DNA of 16,866 nt. Source: an uncultured Eubacteriales bacterium (GTDB lineage Bacteria; Bacillota; Clostridia; Oscillospirales; Acutalibacteraceae). The notes beneath the pieces were generated by a model. The model searched no databases, was not told the origin of the DNA, and worked only from the letters and a program-made list of their open reading frames with translations. The position numbers were made by a program, and so were the translations under genes. This document shows positions 1 to 8,338 of this stretch, piece by piece. The first letter of the stretch is position 1, and each line of letters opens with the position of its first letter. Location: the NCBI GenBank assembly GCA_948933715.1, contig CAQZPH010000016.1, positions 1 to 16,866 of the forward strand, given 5' to 3'.

Positions 1-1977
1 GTTTATAGATGCTTCAAGAGAACTTCTTATTCCCTTCTCATCTGAAACTATGTTTTGAAGGTTCCAATACCTTTCAATAAAACGCCGAGAACCCTTTATA
101 CCGCTTGTACTCCATGGAGCTGACTTTTCAAAATCGCCTATGAACATCTCATAAATACGCATAGTGTCAGCGCCATATTCTTTTACTATGTCGTCTGGGT
201 TAACTATGTTACCTCTAGATTTGCTCATTTTCTCATTGTTTTCACCGAGAATCATACCATGGCTAGTCCTTTTAAGGTAAGGTTCTTTTGTAGGAACGAT
301 TCCAATATCATAAAGGAATTTATACCAAAATCTACTGTACAAAAGGTGTAGAGTAGTGTGTTCCATGCCGCCGTTGTACCAATCAATCGGTATCCAATAG
401 TTTATATTTTCTTGGCTTGCAAGCTTAGCTTTGTTGTTAGGATCAGTGTACCTTAAAAAGTACCATGAAGAACCCGCCCATTGCGGCATTGTATCAGTTT
501 CTCTTTTGGCTTTAGCGCCACATTTTGGGCAAGTAGTATTTACAAAGCTTTCTATATTAGCAAGCGGAGATTCTCCAGTTGTTGTTGGTTCATAAGACTT
601 AACATTAGGTAACATAAGTGGCAATTCTGATTCATCAATAGGAACAAATCCACATTTATCGCAATAGACTATGGGAATTGGCTCTCCCCAATATCTTTGA
701 CGGGAGAATACCCAGTCTCTTAATTTATAATTTACTTTAGCCTCACCTTTATTATTTTCCTGTAAGTATGAAATTATCTTTTGCTTGGCTTCAGGAACGG
801 TTAATCCATCTAAAATACCTGAGTTTATCATAGTTCCTATTTGGCAGTCAGTATAGGCTTCTTTTGAGATGTCTCCACCTTTTACTACTTCAATTATAGG
901 TAAAGAGAATTTCTTTGCAAACTCATAGTCTCTCTCGTCATGCGCAGGAACAGCCATAATAGCTCCTGTGCCATATGAAGTTAACACATAATCAGATATA
1001 AAAATAGGTATTTCTTTATTGTTAACGGGGTTTACTGCAAAAACTCCATCTAATCTTACTCCTGTTTTGTCTTTAACCAACTGAGTTCTTTCAAACTCAG
1101 ACTTTTTAGACGCTTTTTCTTGGTATACCCTTACGTCTTTAAGGTTTGTTATTTTTTTATCCCACTTTTTTATAATTGGATGCTCAGGAGAAATAACTAT
1201 ATATGTAGCTCCGTAAATAGTGTCAGGTCTTGTTGTGTAAACGGTTATTTCGTCTCCTAATGTTGTGTTAAATTTAACTAATGCCCCTTCAGATCGACCA
1301 ATCCAATTTTTTTGTTGTGCTTTTACTCGTTCCGGATAATCAACTAAATCAAGGTCATCGATTAGTCTTTGGGCATATTCAGTGATTTTTAGCATCCACT
1401 GAGACTTTACCTTGAGAACAACTTCACTGCCGCATCTTTCGCATACGCCACCTACCACTTCTTCATTTGCTAAAACGCATTTACATGAAGTGCAAAAATT
1501 TACTGACATCTCTTTTTTGTAAGCCAGACCGTGTTTAAATAATTGCAAGAATATCCATTGTGTCCATTTATAGTATTCAGGGTCGGTAGTATTAATTTCA
1601 CGGCTCCAGTCTAAGGATAACCCAAGAGATTGCAACTGACGTTTAAAGTTAGCAATGTTTTTCTTAGTTATAGACTCAGGATGAACGTGGTTTTTGATAG
1701 CAAAGTTTTCAGCAGGTAACCCAAAAGCATCCCAACCAATAGGAAAAAGCACGTTATACCCTTGCATTCTTCTTTTTCTTGCAATAATATCCATTGCGGT
1801 ATACCCTCTCGGGTGTCCCACATGAAGTCCATTTCCTGATGGATATGGAAACTCTATTAACGCATAGAATTTTTCTTTATTTTTATCATTATCATCAGCG
1901 TGAAAAATGCCTTCTTGTTCCCATTTTTCTTGCCATTTCTTTTCTATATTACAATGTTCGTATTTCAATTTATTCAC
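1..1977 (-). CDS. leuS: Leucyl-tRNA synthetase, N-terminal 659 residues (3' end outside window)
   Basis: Class I aminoacyl-tRNA synthetase that charges tRNA-Leu in the cytosol. Translation from the GTG at 1977 gives the class I HIGH-type motif HVGH (residues 52-55) in a YPSGNGLHVGH context. A zinc module follows with C162/C165 and C179/C182. The CP1 editing domain shows its threonine-rich TTRPDT (248-253) and the HDERD element (346-350) that positions the amino acid for hydrolysis. The catalytic KMSKS loop is at residues 583-587 (bases 217-231). A second pair of Cys-x2-Cys knuckles (C439/C442 and C483/C486) frames the segment before RETDTMPQWAGSSWY. About 150 residues (the rest of the anticodon-binding domain and the C-terminal domain) lie beyond base 1. 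The start is GTG because the in-frame ATG is far downstream and an AAGGA sits 6 bases upstream. It overlaps the rsfS stop (GTGA), suggesting translational coupling. All expected motifs are intact. Confidence 0.97.
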   Translation of the reverse strand, partial: MNKLKYEHCNIEKKWQEKWEQEGIFHADDNDKNKEKFYALIEFPYPSGNGLHVGHPRGYTAMDIIARKRRMQGYNVLFPIGWDAFGLPAENFAIKNHVHPESITKKNIANFKRQLQSLGLSLDWSREINTTDPEYYKWTQWIFLQLFKHGLAYKKEMSVNFCTSCKCVLANEEVVGGVCERCGSEVVLKVKSQWMLKITEYAQRLIDDLDLVDYPERVKAQQKNWIGRSEGALVKFNTTLGDEITVYTTRPDTIYGATYIVISPEHPIIKKWDKKITNLKDVRVYQEKASKKSEFERTQLVKDKTGVRLDGVFAVNPVNNKEIPIFISDYVLTSYGTGAIMAVPAHDERDYEFAKKFSLPIIEVVKGGDISKEAYTDCQIGTMINSGILDGLTVPEAKQKIISYLQENNKGEAKVNYKLRDWVFSRQRYWGEPIPIVYCDKCGFVPIDESELPLMLPNVKSYEPTTTGESPLANIESFVNTTCPKCGAKAKRETDTMPQWAGSSWYFLRYTDPNNKAKLASQENINYWIPIDWYNGGMEHTTLHLLYSRFWYKFLYDIGIVPTKEPYLKRTSHGMILGENNEKMSKSRGNIVNPDDIVKEYGADTMRIYEMFIGDFEKSAPWSTSGIKGSRRFIERYWNLQNIVSDEKGIRSSLEASIN

Positions 1978-2318
1978 ATCTCTTCCTTAAAAGAACATTT
2001 ATCAACAGATTCTCCATAAATATTATAATACGTTCTTGCTTCTTCTGAAAATACATGAACAATAACGTCAGTATAATCAATTAATATCCATGTATTTGAC
2101 CGGTGACCCTCAATGTGGTGAGGAAATACACCAAGTTCCTTTAATTTTACTTCCACTTCGTCAGCAAGTGCCTTAACATGAGTACTGCTTGTACCGGTAG
2201 CTATTACAATATAATCCGCCAATACATTATCTTTAGCAGGTTTTATCAATTTTATATCAATACCCTTTTTATCATCAAGGATTTCTTCACATTTTTTAGC
2301 TATCTTTAGCGAATCCAT
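1974..2318 (-). CDS. rsfS: Ribosome silencing factor RsfS
   Basis: A 114-residue protein of the RsfS/DUF143 (plant Iojap) family. Family members bind ribosomal protein L14 on the large subunit and block subunit joining, damping translation in starved or stationary cells. The family hallmarks are visible: DYIVIATGTSSTHVKALADEV-like core (residues 35-55), then EGHRSNTWILIDYTDVIVHVF and EEARTYYNI (70-100). Length is normal. The ATG at 2318 has AAAAGGAG upstream, and that site overlaps the stop codon of yqeK. The stop TGA shares bases with the leuS GTG start. The order yqeK-rsfS-leuS is common in Firmicutes, although a LytR-type gene often sits in between in Clostridia and is missing here. The nucleotidyltransferase-like fold is not expected to be catalytic. 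Confidence 0.95.
   Translation of the reverse strand: MDSLKIAKKCEEILDDKKGIDIKLIKPAKDNVLADYIVIATGTSSTHVKALADEVEVKLKELGVFPHHIEGHRSNTWILIDYTDVIVHVFSEEARTYYNIYGESVDKCSFKEEM
1984..1988 (-). promoter_or_regulatory. Shine-Dalgarno that fixes the leuS GTG start
   Basis: AAGGA on the minus strand lies 6 bases before the GTG at 1977. The ATG two bases before that GTG is followed directly by TGA (it is the last codon of rsfS), so it cannot start leuS. The next in-frame candidate, TTG at 1968, would be 15 bases from the site, which is too far. Confidence 0.6.
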
Positions 2319-2333
2319 ATAACTTAACTCCTT

Positions 2334-2891
2334 TTATAAATCAACTAAGGCTTCTACTGTATCATTATATGCACTCCAAGAATTAGATGCAATAACATAT
2401 TTTTTGTTTAACAAATTAATTATTGAAAAAGCAACTGCGGCGTCAAGGCTTTTCTCTGCTATACTTCTAATTTTTTCGACTCCCTCAAAGTCTCTTTCGT
2501 CTGAAGTTAAGTCGGCTACAAAAACAACTTTTTCAAGTTTAGACATACCAGCCCGTCCTGTAGTATGATATCTAACTGCATTTAAAATGTCTTCATCATT
2601 TATGCCCAGTATCGTTTTTAAATAGGCTTTACCTGAAACAGCGTGCCAAAGATTTTTATTTTTTAGTTCTTCTTCTGTCAACTTCATTTTCGCCTGTTCA
2701 AGGATTTTTAATTGTTCTTCCATTTCTGTTTCTTTTGTTATATCGTGCAAAAGCCCTGCTATTTCAGCTTTTTTAATGTCTGCACCGTATTTTTTAGCAA
2801 GATAAATAGATTTTTTCGAAACATTAACACAGTGTTCATATCTCTTCTGCGATAACCTGCGTTTTAAAATATTATTATACTTTTCAACCAC
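2334..2891 (-). CDS. yqeK: YqeK-family HD-domain hydrolase (predicted Ap4A hydrolase)
   Basis: A 185-residue HD-superfamily phosphohydrolase. Characterised YqeK proteins split diadenosine tetraphosphate symmetrically into two ADP using a metal centre. Candidate metal ligands are H20, the H49-D50 doublet (AGLLHD), H83 (LWHAVSGKAYL), H109 (RYHTTGRAGMS) and D127 (VFVADL), in the family order. The longest open frame starts at 2957 and would overlap yhbY by 53 bases with a leader unlike the family. I chose the GTG at 2891 because a perfect AAGGAG sits 6 bases before it and the protein then begins, as usual, just before the conserved KRYEHC. This places it 13 bases after the yhbY stop. In many Firmicutes nadD lies between yhbY and yqeK; it is absent here. 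Ap4A hydrolysis is inferred from the family, not seen. Confidence 0.9.
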   Translation of the reverse strand: MVEKYNNILKRRLSQKRYEHCVNVSKKSIYLAKKYGADIKKAEIAGLLHDITKETEMEEQLKILEQAKMKLTEEELKNKNLWHAVSGKAYLKTILGINDEDILNAVRYHTTGRAGMSKLEKVVFVADLTSDERDFEGVEKIRSIAEKSLDAAVAFSIINLLNKKYVIASNSWSAYNDTVEALVDL

Positions 2892-2897
2892 AACTGT

Positions 2898-2903
2898 CTC
2901 CTT
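2898..2903 (-). promoter_or_regulatory. Shine-Dalgarno that decides the yqeK start
   Basis: AAGGAG lies directly after the yhbY stop codon and 6 bases before the GTG at 2891. It supports the shorter yqeK start over the longer open frame that would run back into yhbY. Confidence 0.7.
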
Positions 2904-2904
2904 T

Positions 2905-3198
2905 TTATTTAGGTAGTATAACCCGTGGATCTTTATTATTTTTTCTATATAGTACAAATTTTGTGCCGATAACTTGTACTATATCTGAATTTGTTCTGTT
3001 TGCTATAATATTGGCAATTTCCTTAGCGTTTTTATTTGCAGTTTCAAGAACTTTTCCCTTAAAGATTTCTCTTGCACTTAAGGCTTCATCTGCTTGCACT
3101 ATAATTTCATCGCTAATTCCGCCTTTCCCAATTATCAAAATGGTTTCCATTGTATTTGCAAGAGAGCGCAAATATGCCCTTTGTTTGCTTGTAATCAT
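2905..3198 (-). CDS. yhbY: YhbY/CRM-domain ribosome-assembly RNA-binding protein
   Basis: A 97-residue single CRM-domain protein. Family members associate with pre-50S ribosomal particles and bind RNA through a KH-like GxxG loop. Here that loop is the IGKGG at residues 23-27. The C-terminal strand VQVIGTKFVLYR (74-85) followed by a basic tail ending in VILPK matches the family closely. Length is typical (about 95-100). The ATG at 3198 has AAGGAG 9 bases upstream. It sits 35 bases downstream of the XTP pyrophosphatase gene and 13 bases upstream of yqeK, in an assembly-and-translation set with rsfS and leuS. No oddities were seen in the protein itself. Confidence 0.94.
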   Translation of the reverse strand: MITSKQRAYLRSLANTMETILIIGKGGISDEIIVQADEALSAREIFKGKVLETANKNAKEIANIIANRTNSDIVQVIGTKFVLYRKNNKDPRVILPK

Positions 3199-3233
3199 TA
3201 AATATATCTCCTTTTATGTGAATCCCCACAACT

Positions 3234-3824
3234 TTAGAAAAGGTTCTCTAAAGCTATTTTTAATTTCCTTAGTGCGTTCCCTCTATGACTTATTTTGTCT
3301 TTTTCTTCAGGCGTAAGCTGTGCAAAGGTTCTTCCGTCTTCTGTTATAAATATCGGGTCATATCCAAAGCCATTTTCTCCGGTGGGCGCATATCCAACCT
3401 TCCCGTGGCACTCACCGTGCACAACAATTTCTTTGCCATCCGGAAAGAGACAACAAATGGCTGTAACAAATTTTGCGGTTCTATCGTTCTTCTCAACATT
3501 TTTTAATTTGTTTAAGATTTTTTCTGTAGCTTTACCTATTGGCGCTCCTTCCCCAGCATAACGTGCAGAATAAACTCCAGGTTCTCCGTTTAAAGCGTCC
3601 ACCATTAATCCAGAGTCGTCTCCTATCGACGGCATGTTTGTATATTGTACAAAAGCCCTTGCCTTTATTCTTGCGTTCTCTTCAAACGTTTTTCCGGTTT
3701 CTTCTATGTCTGATAAGTCCACTCCGGCTTCTTTTGCCCCTATAACATTGATTCCAAGCGGCAGTAAAATCCTCTTTATTTCCTCTAGTTTGTGGGGGTT
3801 GTTGCTTGCTAATATAAAATCCAT
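3234..3824 (-). CDS. rdgB: XTP/dITP (non-canonical purine NTP) pyrophosphatase, RdgB/HAM1 family
   Basis: A 196-residue house-cleaning enzyme that hydrolyses dITP, XTP and ITP to monophosphate plus pyrophosphate, keeping deaminated purines out of DNA and RNA. Family motifs are all present: the N-terminal SNNPHK (residues 7-12) that contacts the triphosphate, the acidic GDDSGL (68-73) containing the catalytic/metal aspartates, GFGYDPIF (152-159), and the base-recognition SHR near the C terminus (179-181). Length matches the usual 190-205. The ATG at 3824 lies 3 bases after the ftsY stop, with an AAGGAT-like ribosome site inside the end of ftsY, so translation is probably coupled. It often neighbours yhbY or rph in Firmicutes; rph is not seen here. 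Confidence 0.96.
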   Translation of the reverse strand: MDFILASNNPHKLEEIKRILLPLGINVIGAKEAGVDLSDIEETGKTFEENARIKARAFVQYTNMPSIGDDSGLMVDALNGEPGVYSARYAGEGAPIGKATEKILNKLKNVEKNDRTAKFVTAICCLFPDGKEIVVHGECHGKVGYAPTGENGFGYDPIFITEDGRTFAQLTPEEKDKISHRGNALRKLKIALENLF

Positions 3825-3827
3825 ATA

Positions 3828-4742
3828 CTAATCATCCTTTGCAAACAGTGCAGAAACAAAGCTTTTTGCATTAAAAGATTGTAAATCGTCGATTTGTTCT
3901 CCTACACCAATATATTTAACAGGTACCCCAAGTTCATCTTTTATCGCAAGAACAACTCCTCCTCGCGCGGTTCCATCAAGCTTGGTAAGTATTATACCGG
4001 TAATCCCCAGGGCGTTTTTAAATTCTCTTGCTTGATTTATTGCATTTTGACCAGTGGTGGCATCAAGAACTAATAAAAATTCTGTGTCTACTTCTGGCAA
4101 TTCACGGGAAATTATTCTGCTTATTTTCGATAGTTCATCCATAAGATGTTTTTTATTATGAAGTCTACCTGCTGTATCACATATTATTATATCACAATTT
4201 CTTGCTTTTGCGGCAGATATTGTATCAAAAACCACTGCAGCAGGGTCAGAGCCTTCGTTTTGCCTTACAATGTCGACTCCAGCTCTATTAGCCCAAATTT
4301 CAAGTTGGTCGATTGCCGCAGCTCTAAAGGTATCTGCGGCACCCAATATTACTTTTTTGCCTTCATTTTTTAACTGTGAAGCTAGTTTTCCTATAGATGT
4401 TGTTTTTCCAACACCGTTTACACCAATTACTAGAATAACAGACGGTTTTGTCGTAACCTTAAGGTTTTCTTCCCCCCTTAATATATCTCCAATAATTTTC
4501 TCTAGTAGTTCGCGAATCAAAGAAGGATCAGTTATCCTTTGTTTTTTTACTTCTTCTTTTAATTTTTCACATATTTTTTGAGATGTAGATATGCCTACAT
4601 CTCCCATTATAAGAAGTTCCTCAAGTCTTTCAAATAATTCTTCATCTATTTTTGTAAATGATTTTAACATCGAATCTATTTGTCCTACGACACTACTTTT
4701 AGTTTTTTGCAATCCTTCTTTAAATTTCCTAAAAAGGCCCAT
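3828..4742 (-). CDS. ftsY: Signal recognition particle receptor FtsY (SRP GTPase)
   Basis: The membrane-associated SRP receptor. It pairs with Ffh and releases ribosome-nascent-chain complexes at the Sec translocon on GTP hydrolysis. The 304-residue protein has an N domain (about 1-95) and a G domain (about 100-304). G1 is GVNGVGKT (107-114), then DTFRAAA (137-143), the G3 DTAGR (189-193), the G4 TKLDG (253-257) and the closing GVGEQIDDL (279-287). It lacks the long acidic A domain of E. coli FtsY, as is normal in Firmicutes. The basic amphipathic N-terminus (GLFRKFKEGLQK) is the likely lipid-contacting part. The start ATG at 4742 has AGGAGAG 5 bases upstream and lies 13 bases after the smc stop. 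The usual partners ylxM and ffh do not follow; the XTP pyrophosphatase gene does. Confidence 0.97.
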   Translation of the reverse strand: MGLFRKFKEGLQKTKSSVVGQIDSMLKSFTKIDEELFERLEELLIMGDVGISTSQKICEKLKEEVKKQRITDPSLIRELLEKIIGDILRGEENLKVTTKPSVILVIGVNGVGKTTSIGKLASQLKNEGKKVILGAADTFRAAAIDQLEIWANRAGVDIVRQNEGSDPAAVVFDTISAAKARNCDIIICDTAGRLHNKKHLMDELSKISRIISRELPEVDTEFLLVLDATTGQNAINQAREFKNALGITGIILTKLDGTARGGVVLAIKDELGVPVKYIGVGEQIDDLQSFNAKSFVSALFAKDD

Positions 4743-4755
4743 GTTTTCTCTCCTT

Positions 4756-7700
4756 TTAGCTCACAAATTCTTTTTCTAGCTCAGAAGTTCTAAGTTCTAA
4801 TAATTTTGATATCCCCTCGTCTTGCATTGTTACACCATAAAGCAAATCTGCCTCTTCCATTGTCCCGCGTCTATGAGTTATTATTATAAACTGAGTATTT
4901 TTGTTCATTCTTCTAAGATACGCAGCAAATTTATCAACATTAATTTCATCAAGAGCTGCTTCAATTTCATCTAAAACACAAAATGGAGCAGGACTCACCT
5001 TCATTATAGCAAAATAAAGTGCAATAGCAATCAAAGCTCTTTCTCCGCCTGATAGTGCTTCAAGATGAGTGACTATTTTCCCGGGAGGTTGCACGAATAT
5101 ATCTATTCCTGAACTTAAAATATCAGAGCTATTAGTTAAACTAAGTTCTGCTTTTCCTCCTCCAAATAATTCTTTAAATATAACATTAAAGTTTTCATTA
5201 ATTTTGTTAAAACGTTCAATAAACAAAGATTTCATCTGAGTTGTAAGCTCTGTTATAAGTCTATAAAGCTCTTTTTTTGACTTTTCAACGTCTTCAATTT
5301 GATTGCTCATAAATTCGTATCGTTCTGAAACCTGCTTATACTCTTCTATAGCAGCAACATTTACCATGCCAAGATTTTTAATCTTTAAGCGCAGTTCATT
5401 TAGTTCTTTGTTTACCTGAGGAGTGCTTTCAATAACCTCAAAAGAGGCCATAGCTTCCCTTCTTGTAAGTTCATAATCATCCCACAATTTAGAAATAATT
5501 ATATCGTATTCTTTTTGAATCCCAAGCCTTTTATCTTTTAAACGAGCAACTTCAAGGGATACTTTCTCTTTTTCAGCAAGCTTATCTCGTTCAGAGGTTC
5601 GAAGCTCAGTTATGTTTTTTTCAAATTCCATCTTTTCAGCATTTAAAACAGAAATTTTTTTATCTAGTTCTTGCGATAAAGTTTTTAAAGATTTTATTTC
5701 ATTTTCTATTTCGTTGATTTGCTTACGGATAGAGTCATTTTTAGAGGATAATGATTTTACCTGCTCTAACAATGATAAACGTTTATTTTCAATTGATTCT
5801 TTCTTGTCTAAAATAGCGTTAACTTCAGCCTCGGCCACATCAATATCTTTTTTTATTGCAAAAACCTCTAGGTGAGACTCATGTATTTTTGCATTCATAA
5901 GTTCACGCTCTTTTGAAAGCTTGTCTATATCCACACCTATTTGACTAAGTGCCTTTTCAGTATCTTTTACTTGGGCCGAAATGGAGAGAAGTTCACTACT
6001 AGAACTGTCAACTACTAAAGTCATATCTTTTATTTTCTCAGATATCTCATTTTGTTCTTTTACTAATTTTTCATATATTGAATTTAATGAGGTTAGTTCC
6101 ATTAGTTTTTGTTTATATTCACTATTTAAATCAGCGTAAGCGCTTTTAGTGTTTTCAAGGTTGACTTTTAATCCGCCAAGTTTGCTAATGTTTTCGTTTA
6201 ATTCTTTTAATGCTTCATTATAGGAAATTCTTGCGTTTTTAGCGCTTAATGTTAACTCATCGGCTTCTTTTTGCAAAGTTTCTATTTGGGCACTTCTATT
6301 TAGGATGCCTGCATTTTTACTTAGAGATCCCCCGGTTAACGATCCTCCAGTGTTAATAACCTGACCATCAAGCGTGACAATCCTAAACTTATATGAGAGC
6401 TTCTTTGCAAGGGTTACTGCGTTGTCAATATTGTTGGCAATAACAATTCTACCGAGTAAAAATCTTAATATTTCCTTATATTGCAAATCGCAACTACAAA
6501 GTTGATTTGCAATTCCAATAACCCCTTCGTTAGAAGCAATCTCACTTTTTTTAATTTCTGTTCCCTTTATGTTGGATATTGGCAAAAAGGTAGCTCGTCC
6601 CATATTTTTATTCTTTAAAAAGACAATAGCTTTCTTTGCGTCCTCTTCGCTATCAACTACAATATTCTGCATTGCAGCGCCAAGCGCTGTTTCGATTGCT
6701 ATAGAATATTTTTCTGGAACTTTAATTAATCTAGATATAGGCCCATGAATGCCCGGCAAAGAGCCTTTTTGCGCCTCTTTCATAATAAATTTTACGCTAT
6801 GAGTAAATCCATCAAGGTTTCTTTCAAGTTCCTCAAGCAAACGAACTTTTCTTATCTGTAAATCAGCATCAAGCGTTAATTTATCTGCACTGTGCTTTAA
6901 CTCTTCGCATTTTTCTTTATGTTCATTTATATAGCTTTCATTTTCCTTTAAATTTAAGTGAGATTTCTCAAGTTCTTTCTTTAATAACTCTAATTTGTTT
7001 TTATGAGGATTTAAAACTTCATTAATTTCATCGATTTTCAATTTATAAGAATTGATGTTTTTATTTAATTCATTTTGCCTAGAATTCAACTCAAATATTG
7101 TGGATTTTGACGTGATAGACTTCACTTGTTGCTCTGATGCTAATTTGCTAAGCTTAGACAATTTATCAGATAAACTAGCCGATTTACTTGAAGAATTGCT
7201 TATATTATCTAATAGGCCATTTAATGCTTCTCTATTTTTTTCAAGATTAGCATTTTTTTCTTCATAAACGGCCTTTAATTCTTCAATTTTTTCTTTTTTC
7301 ACCTTCACATTATCGTCTATAGATTTGAAAGATTTTTCTAGTGAATATATTTCACTGCTCAATCTCTCTATATTGTCGTTGTTATGTAATACATCATTTT
7401 GCAACACGGAAATATGACCGCTTTTTTTAATAGCATTTTCATCGCAATTTGATATTTCTCTTCTAGTCTCATCTACGCTTACGGTATGACTAAGAATGTT
7501 TTTAGATAATTTATCGAGTTTATCTGTAAAATCCTCTAGATTTTTTTCAATCTCTTTGTGTTGGTTTGTTACAACTTCAATTTTACCGTCAAAATCTTTT
7601 AAAGTATCCCCTGATTTACATAATGTAGATAGCCAAGTGCCGATCTCAATGGATTTCTTTTTATTAGATAAATCAAGATATACTTTCGCTTTTTGAGATT

Positions 7701-8322
7701 GTTCTTTCAATGGACCAATGCGTACTTCTAGTTCATTTATTATATCCCGTAATCTTAAAAGATTATCTTCGGCTTGTTCTAATTTTTTCTGAGCTTCAGC
7801 TTTTCTGTACCTATATCTTGATATGCCGGCCGCCTCTTCAAATATCTCTCTACGGTCTTCACTTTTTGAGTCAACGATGCTATCAATTTTACCTTGAACT
7901 ATCATAGAATACCCATCCCTACCAAGGCCTGTATCCATAAATAGCTCATGAATGTCCTTGAGCCTTACTTCGTTTTTATTAATTAAGTATTCGCTTTCAC
8001 CAGAACGATAATATCTTCTTGTTATAACTATTTCATCTGAATTAATTGGAAGTTTTTTGTCGTCATTTGTTATGGTAAGACTTGCACTAGCAAAACCTTT
8101 GGCATTTCGTTCAGTGGTGCCATTAAAAATTACATCTTCCATTTTTGAACATCTAAGAGTCTTAATAGATTGTTCTCCTAAAATCCAGCGGATAGCATCA
8201 CTAATATTGCTTTTTCCACTACCATTTGGACCAACTATCGCTGTTATTCCTTCGTCGAATAAAAGCACTGTTTTTTCTGGGAAGGTTTTAAAGCCTTGTA
8301 ATTCAAGAGATTTTAATAACAC
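4756..8322 (-). CDS. smc: Chromosome condensation/segregation ATPase SMC
   Basis: Full-length 1188-residue bacterial SMC, the ATPase of the SMC-ScpAB loop-extruding complex that organises and helps segregate the chromosome. The N-terminal head carries Walker A GPNGSGKS (31-38), the arginine finger region (R57) and the Q-loop (IVQGKID, Q143). A coiled coil rich in K/E/L runs from about 170 to 510. The hinge is at about 520-670 and ends in a glycine-rich GGSLTGGS. A returning coiled coil leads to the C-terminal head with LSGGE (1090-1094), Walker B CVLDE (E1119) and the H-loop THRRG (about 1149-1153). Length is normal. The residue after R57 is cysteine, where glycine is common. The start is GTG at 8322 with AGGTGAG just upstream; the protein begins MLLKSLELQGFKTF as expected. 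It lies 16 bases after the radical SAM gene. scpA and scpB are not in the window. Confidence 0.98.
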   Translation of the reverse strand: MLLKSLELQGFKTFPEKTVLLFDEGITAIVGPNGSGKSNISDAIRWILGEQSIKTLRCSKMEDVIFNGTTERNAKGFASASLTITNDDKKLPINSDEIVITRRYYRSGESEYLINKNEVRLKDIHELFMDTGLGRDGYSMIVQGKIDSIVDSKSEDRREIFEEAAGISRYRYRKAEAQKKLEQAEDNLLRLRDIINELEVRIGPLKEQSQKAKVYLDLSNKKKSIEIGTWLSTLCKSGDTLKDFDGKIEVVTNQHKEIEKNLEDFTDKLDKLSKNILSHTVSVDETRREISNCDENAIKKSGHISVLQNDVLHNNDNIERLSSEIYSLEKSFKSIDDNVKVKKEKIEELKAVYEEKNANLEKNREALNGLLDNISNSSSKSASLSDKLSKLSKLASEQQVKSITSKSTIFELNSRQNELNKNINSYKLKIDEINEVLNPHKNKLELLKKELEKSHLNLKENESYINEHKEKCEELKHSADKLTLDADLQIRKVRLLEELERNLDGFTHSVKFIMKEAQKGSLPGIHGPISRLIKVPEKYSIAIETALGAAMQNIVVDSEEDAKKAIVFLKNKNMGRATFLPISNIKGTEIKKSEIASNEGVIGIANQLCSCDLQYKEILRFLLGRIVIANNIDNAVTLAKKLSYKFRIVTLDGQVINTGGSLTGGSLSKNAGILNRSAQIETLQKEADELTLSAKNARISYNEALKELNENISKLGGLKVNLENTKSAYADLNSEYKQKLMELTSLNSIYEKLVKEQNEISEKIKDMTLVVDSSSSELLSISAQVKDTEKALSQIGVDIDKLSKERELMNAKIHESHLEVFAIKKDIDVAEAEVNAILDKKESIENKRLSLLEQVKSLSSKNDSIRKQINEIENEIKSLKTLSQELDKKISVLNAEKMEFEKNITELRTSERDKLAEKEKVSLEVARLKDKRLGIQKEYDIIISKLWDDYELTRREAMASFEVIESTPQVNKELNELRLKIKNLGMVNVAAIEEYKQVSERYEFMSNQIEDVEKSKKELYRLITELTTQMKSLFIERFNKINENFNVIFKELFGGGKAELSLTNSSDILSSGIDIFVQPPGKIVTHLEALSGGERALIAIALYFAIMKVSPAPFCVLDEIEAALDEINVDKFAAYLRRMNKNTQFIIITHRRGTMEEADLLYGVTMQDEGISKLLELRTSELEKEFVS

Positions 8323-8338
8323 GTTCTCACCTGCATTT

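Noticed and set aside
1794..2048. 84-residue open frame on the plus strand across the leuS/rsfS junction
   Set aside because: It overlaps two well-supported genes on the minus strand, has no domain features and matches antisense reading of their codons.
2892..2957. Longer N-terminus for YqeK (22 extra residues)
   Set aside because: It would overlap yhbY by 53 bases, its sequence does not resemble the family, and a perfect ribosome site supports the GTG at 2891.
4580..4603. 9-bp perfect inverted repeat with 6-base loop inside ftsY
   Set aside because: It lies in codons for the conserved MGDVGIS region of the N domain and has no T tract on either strand downstream of the stem. It is probably chance, not a terminator or regulatory hairpin.
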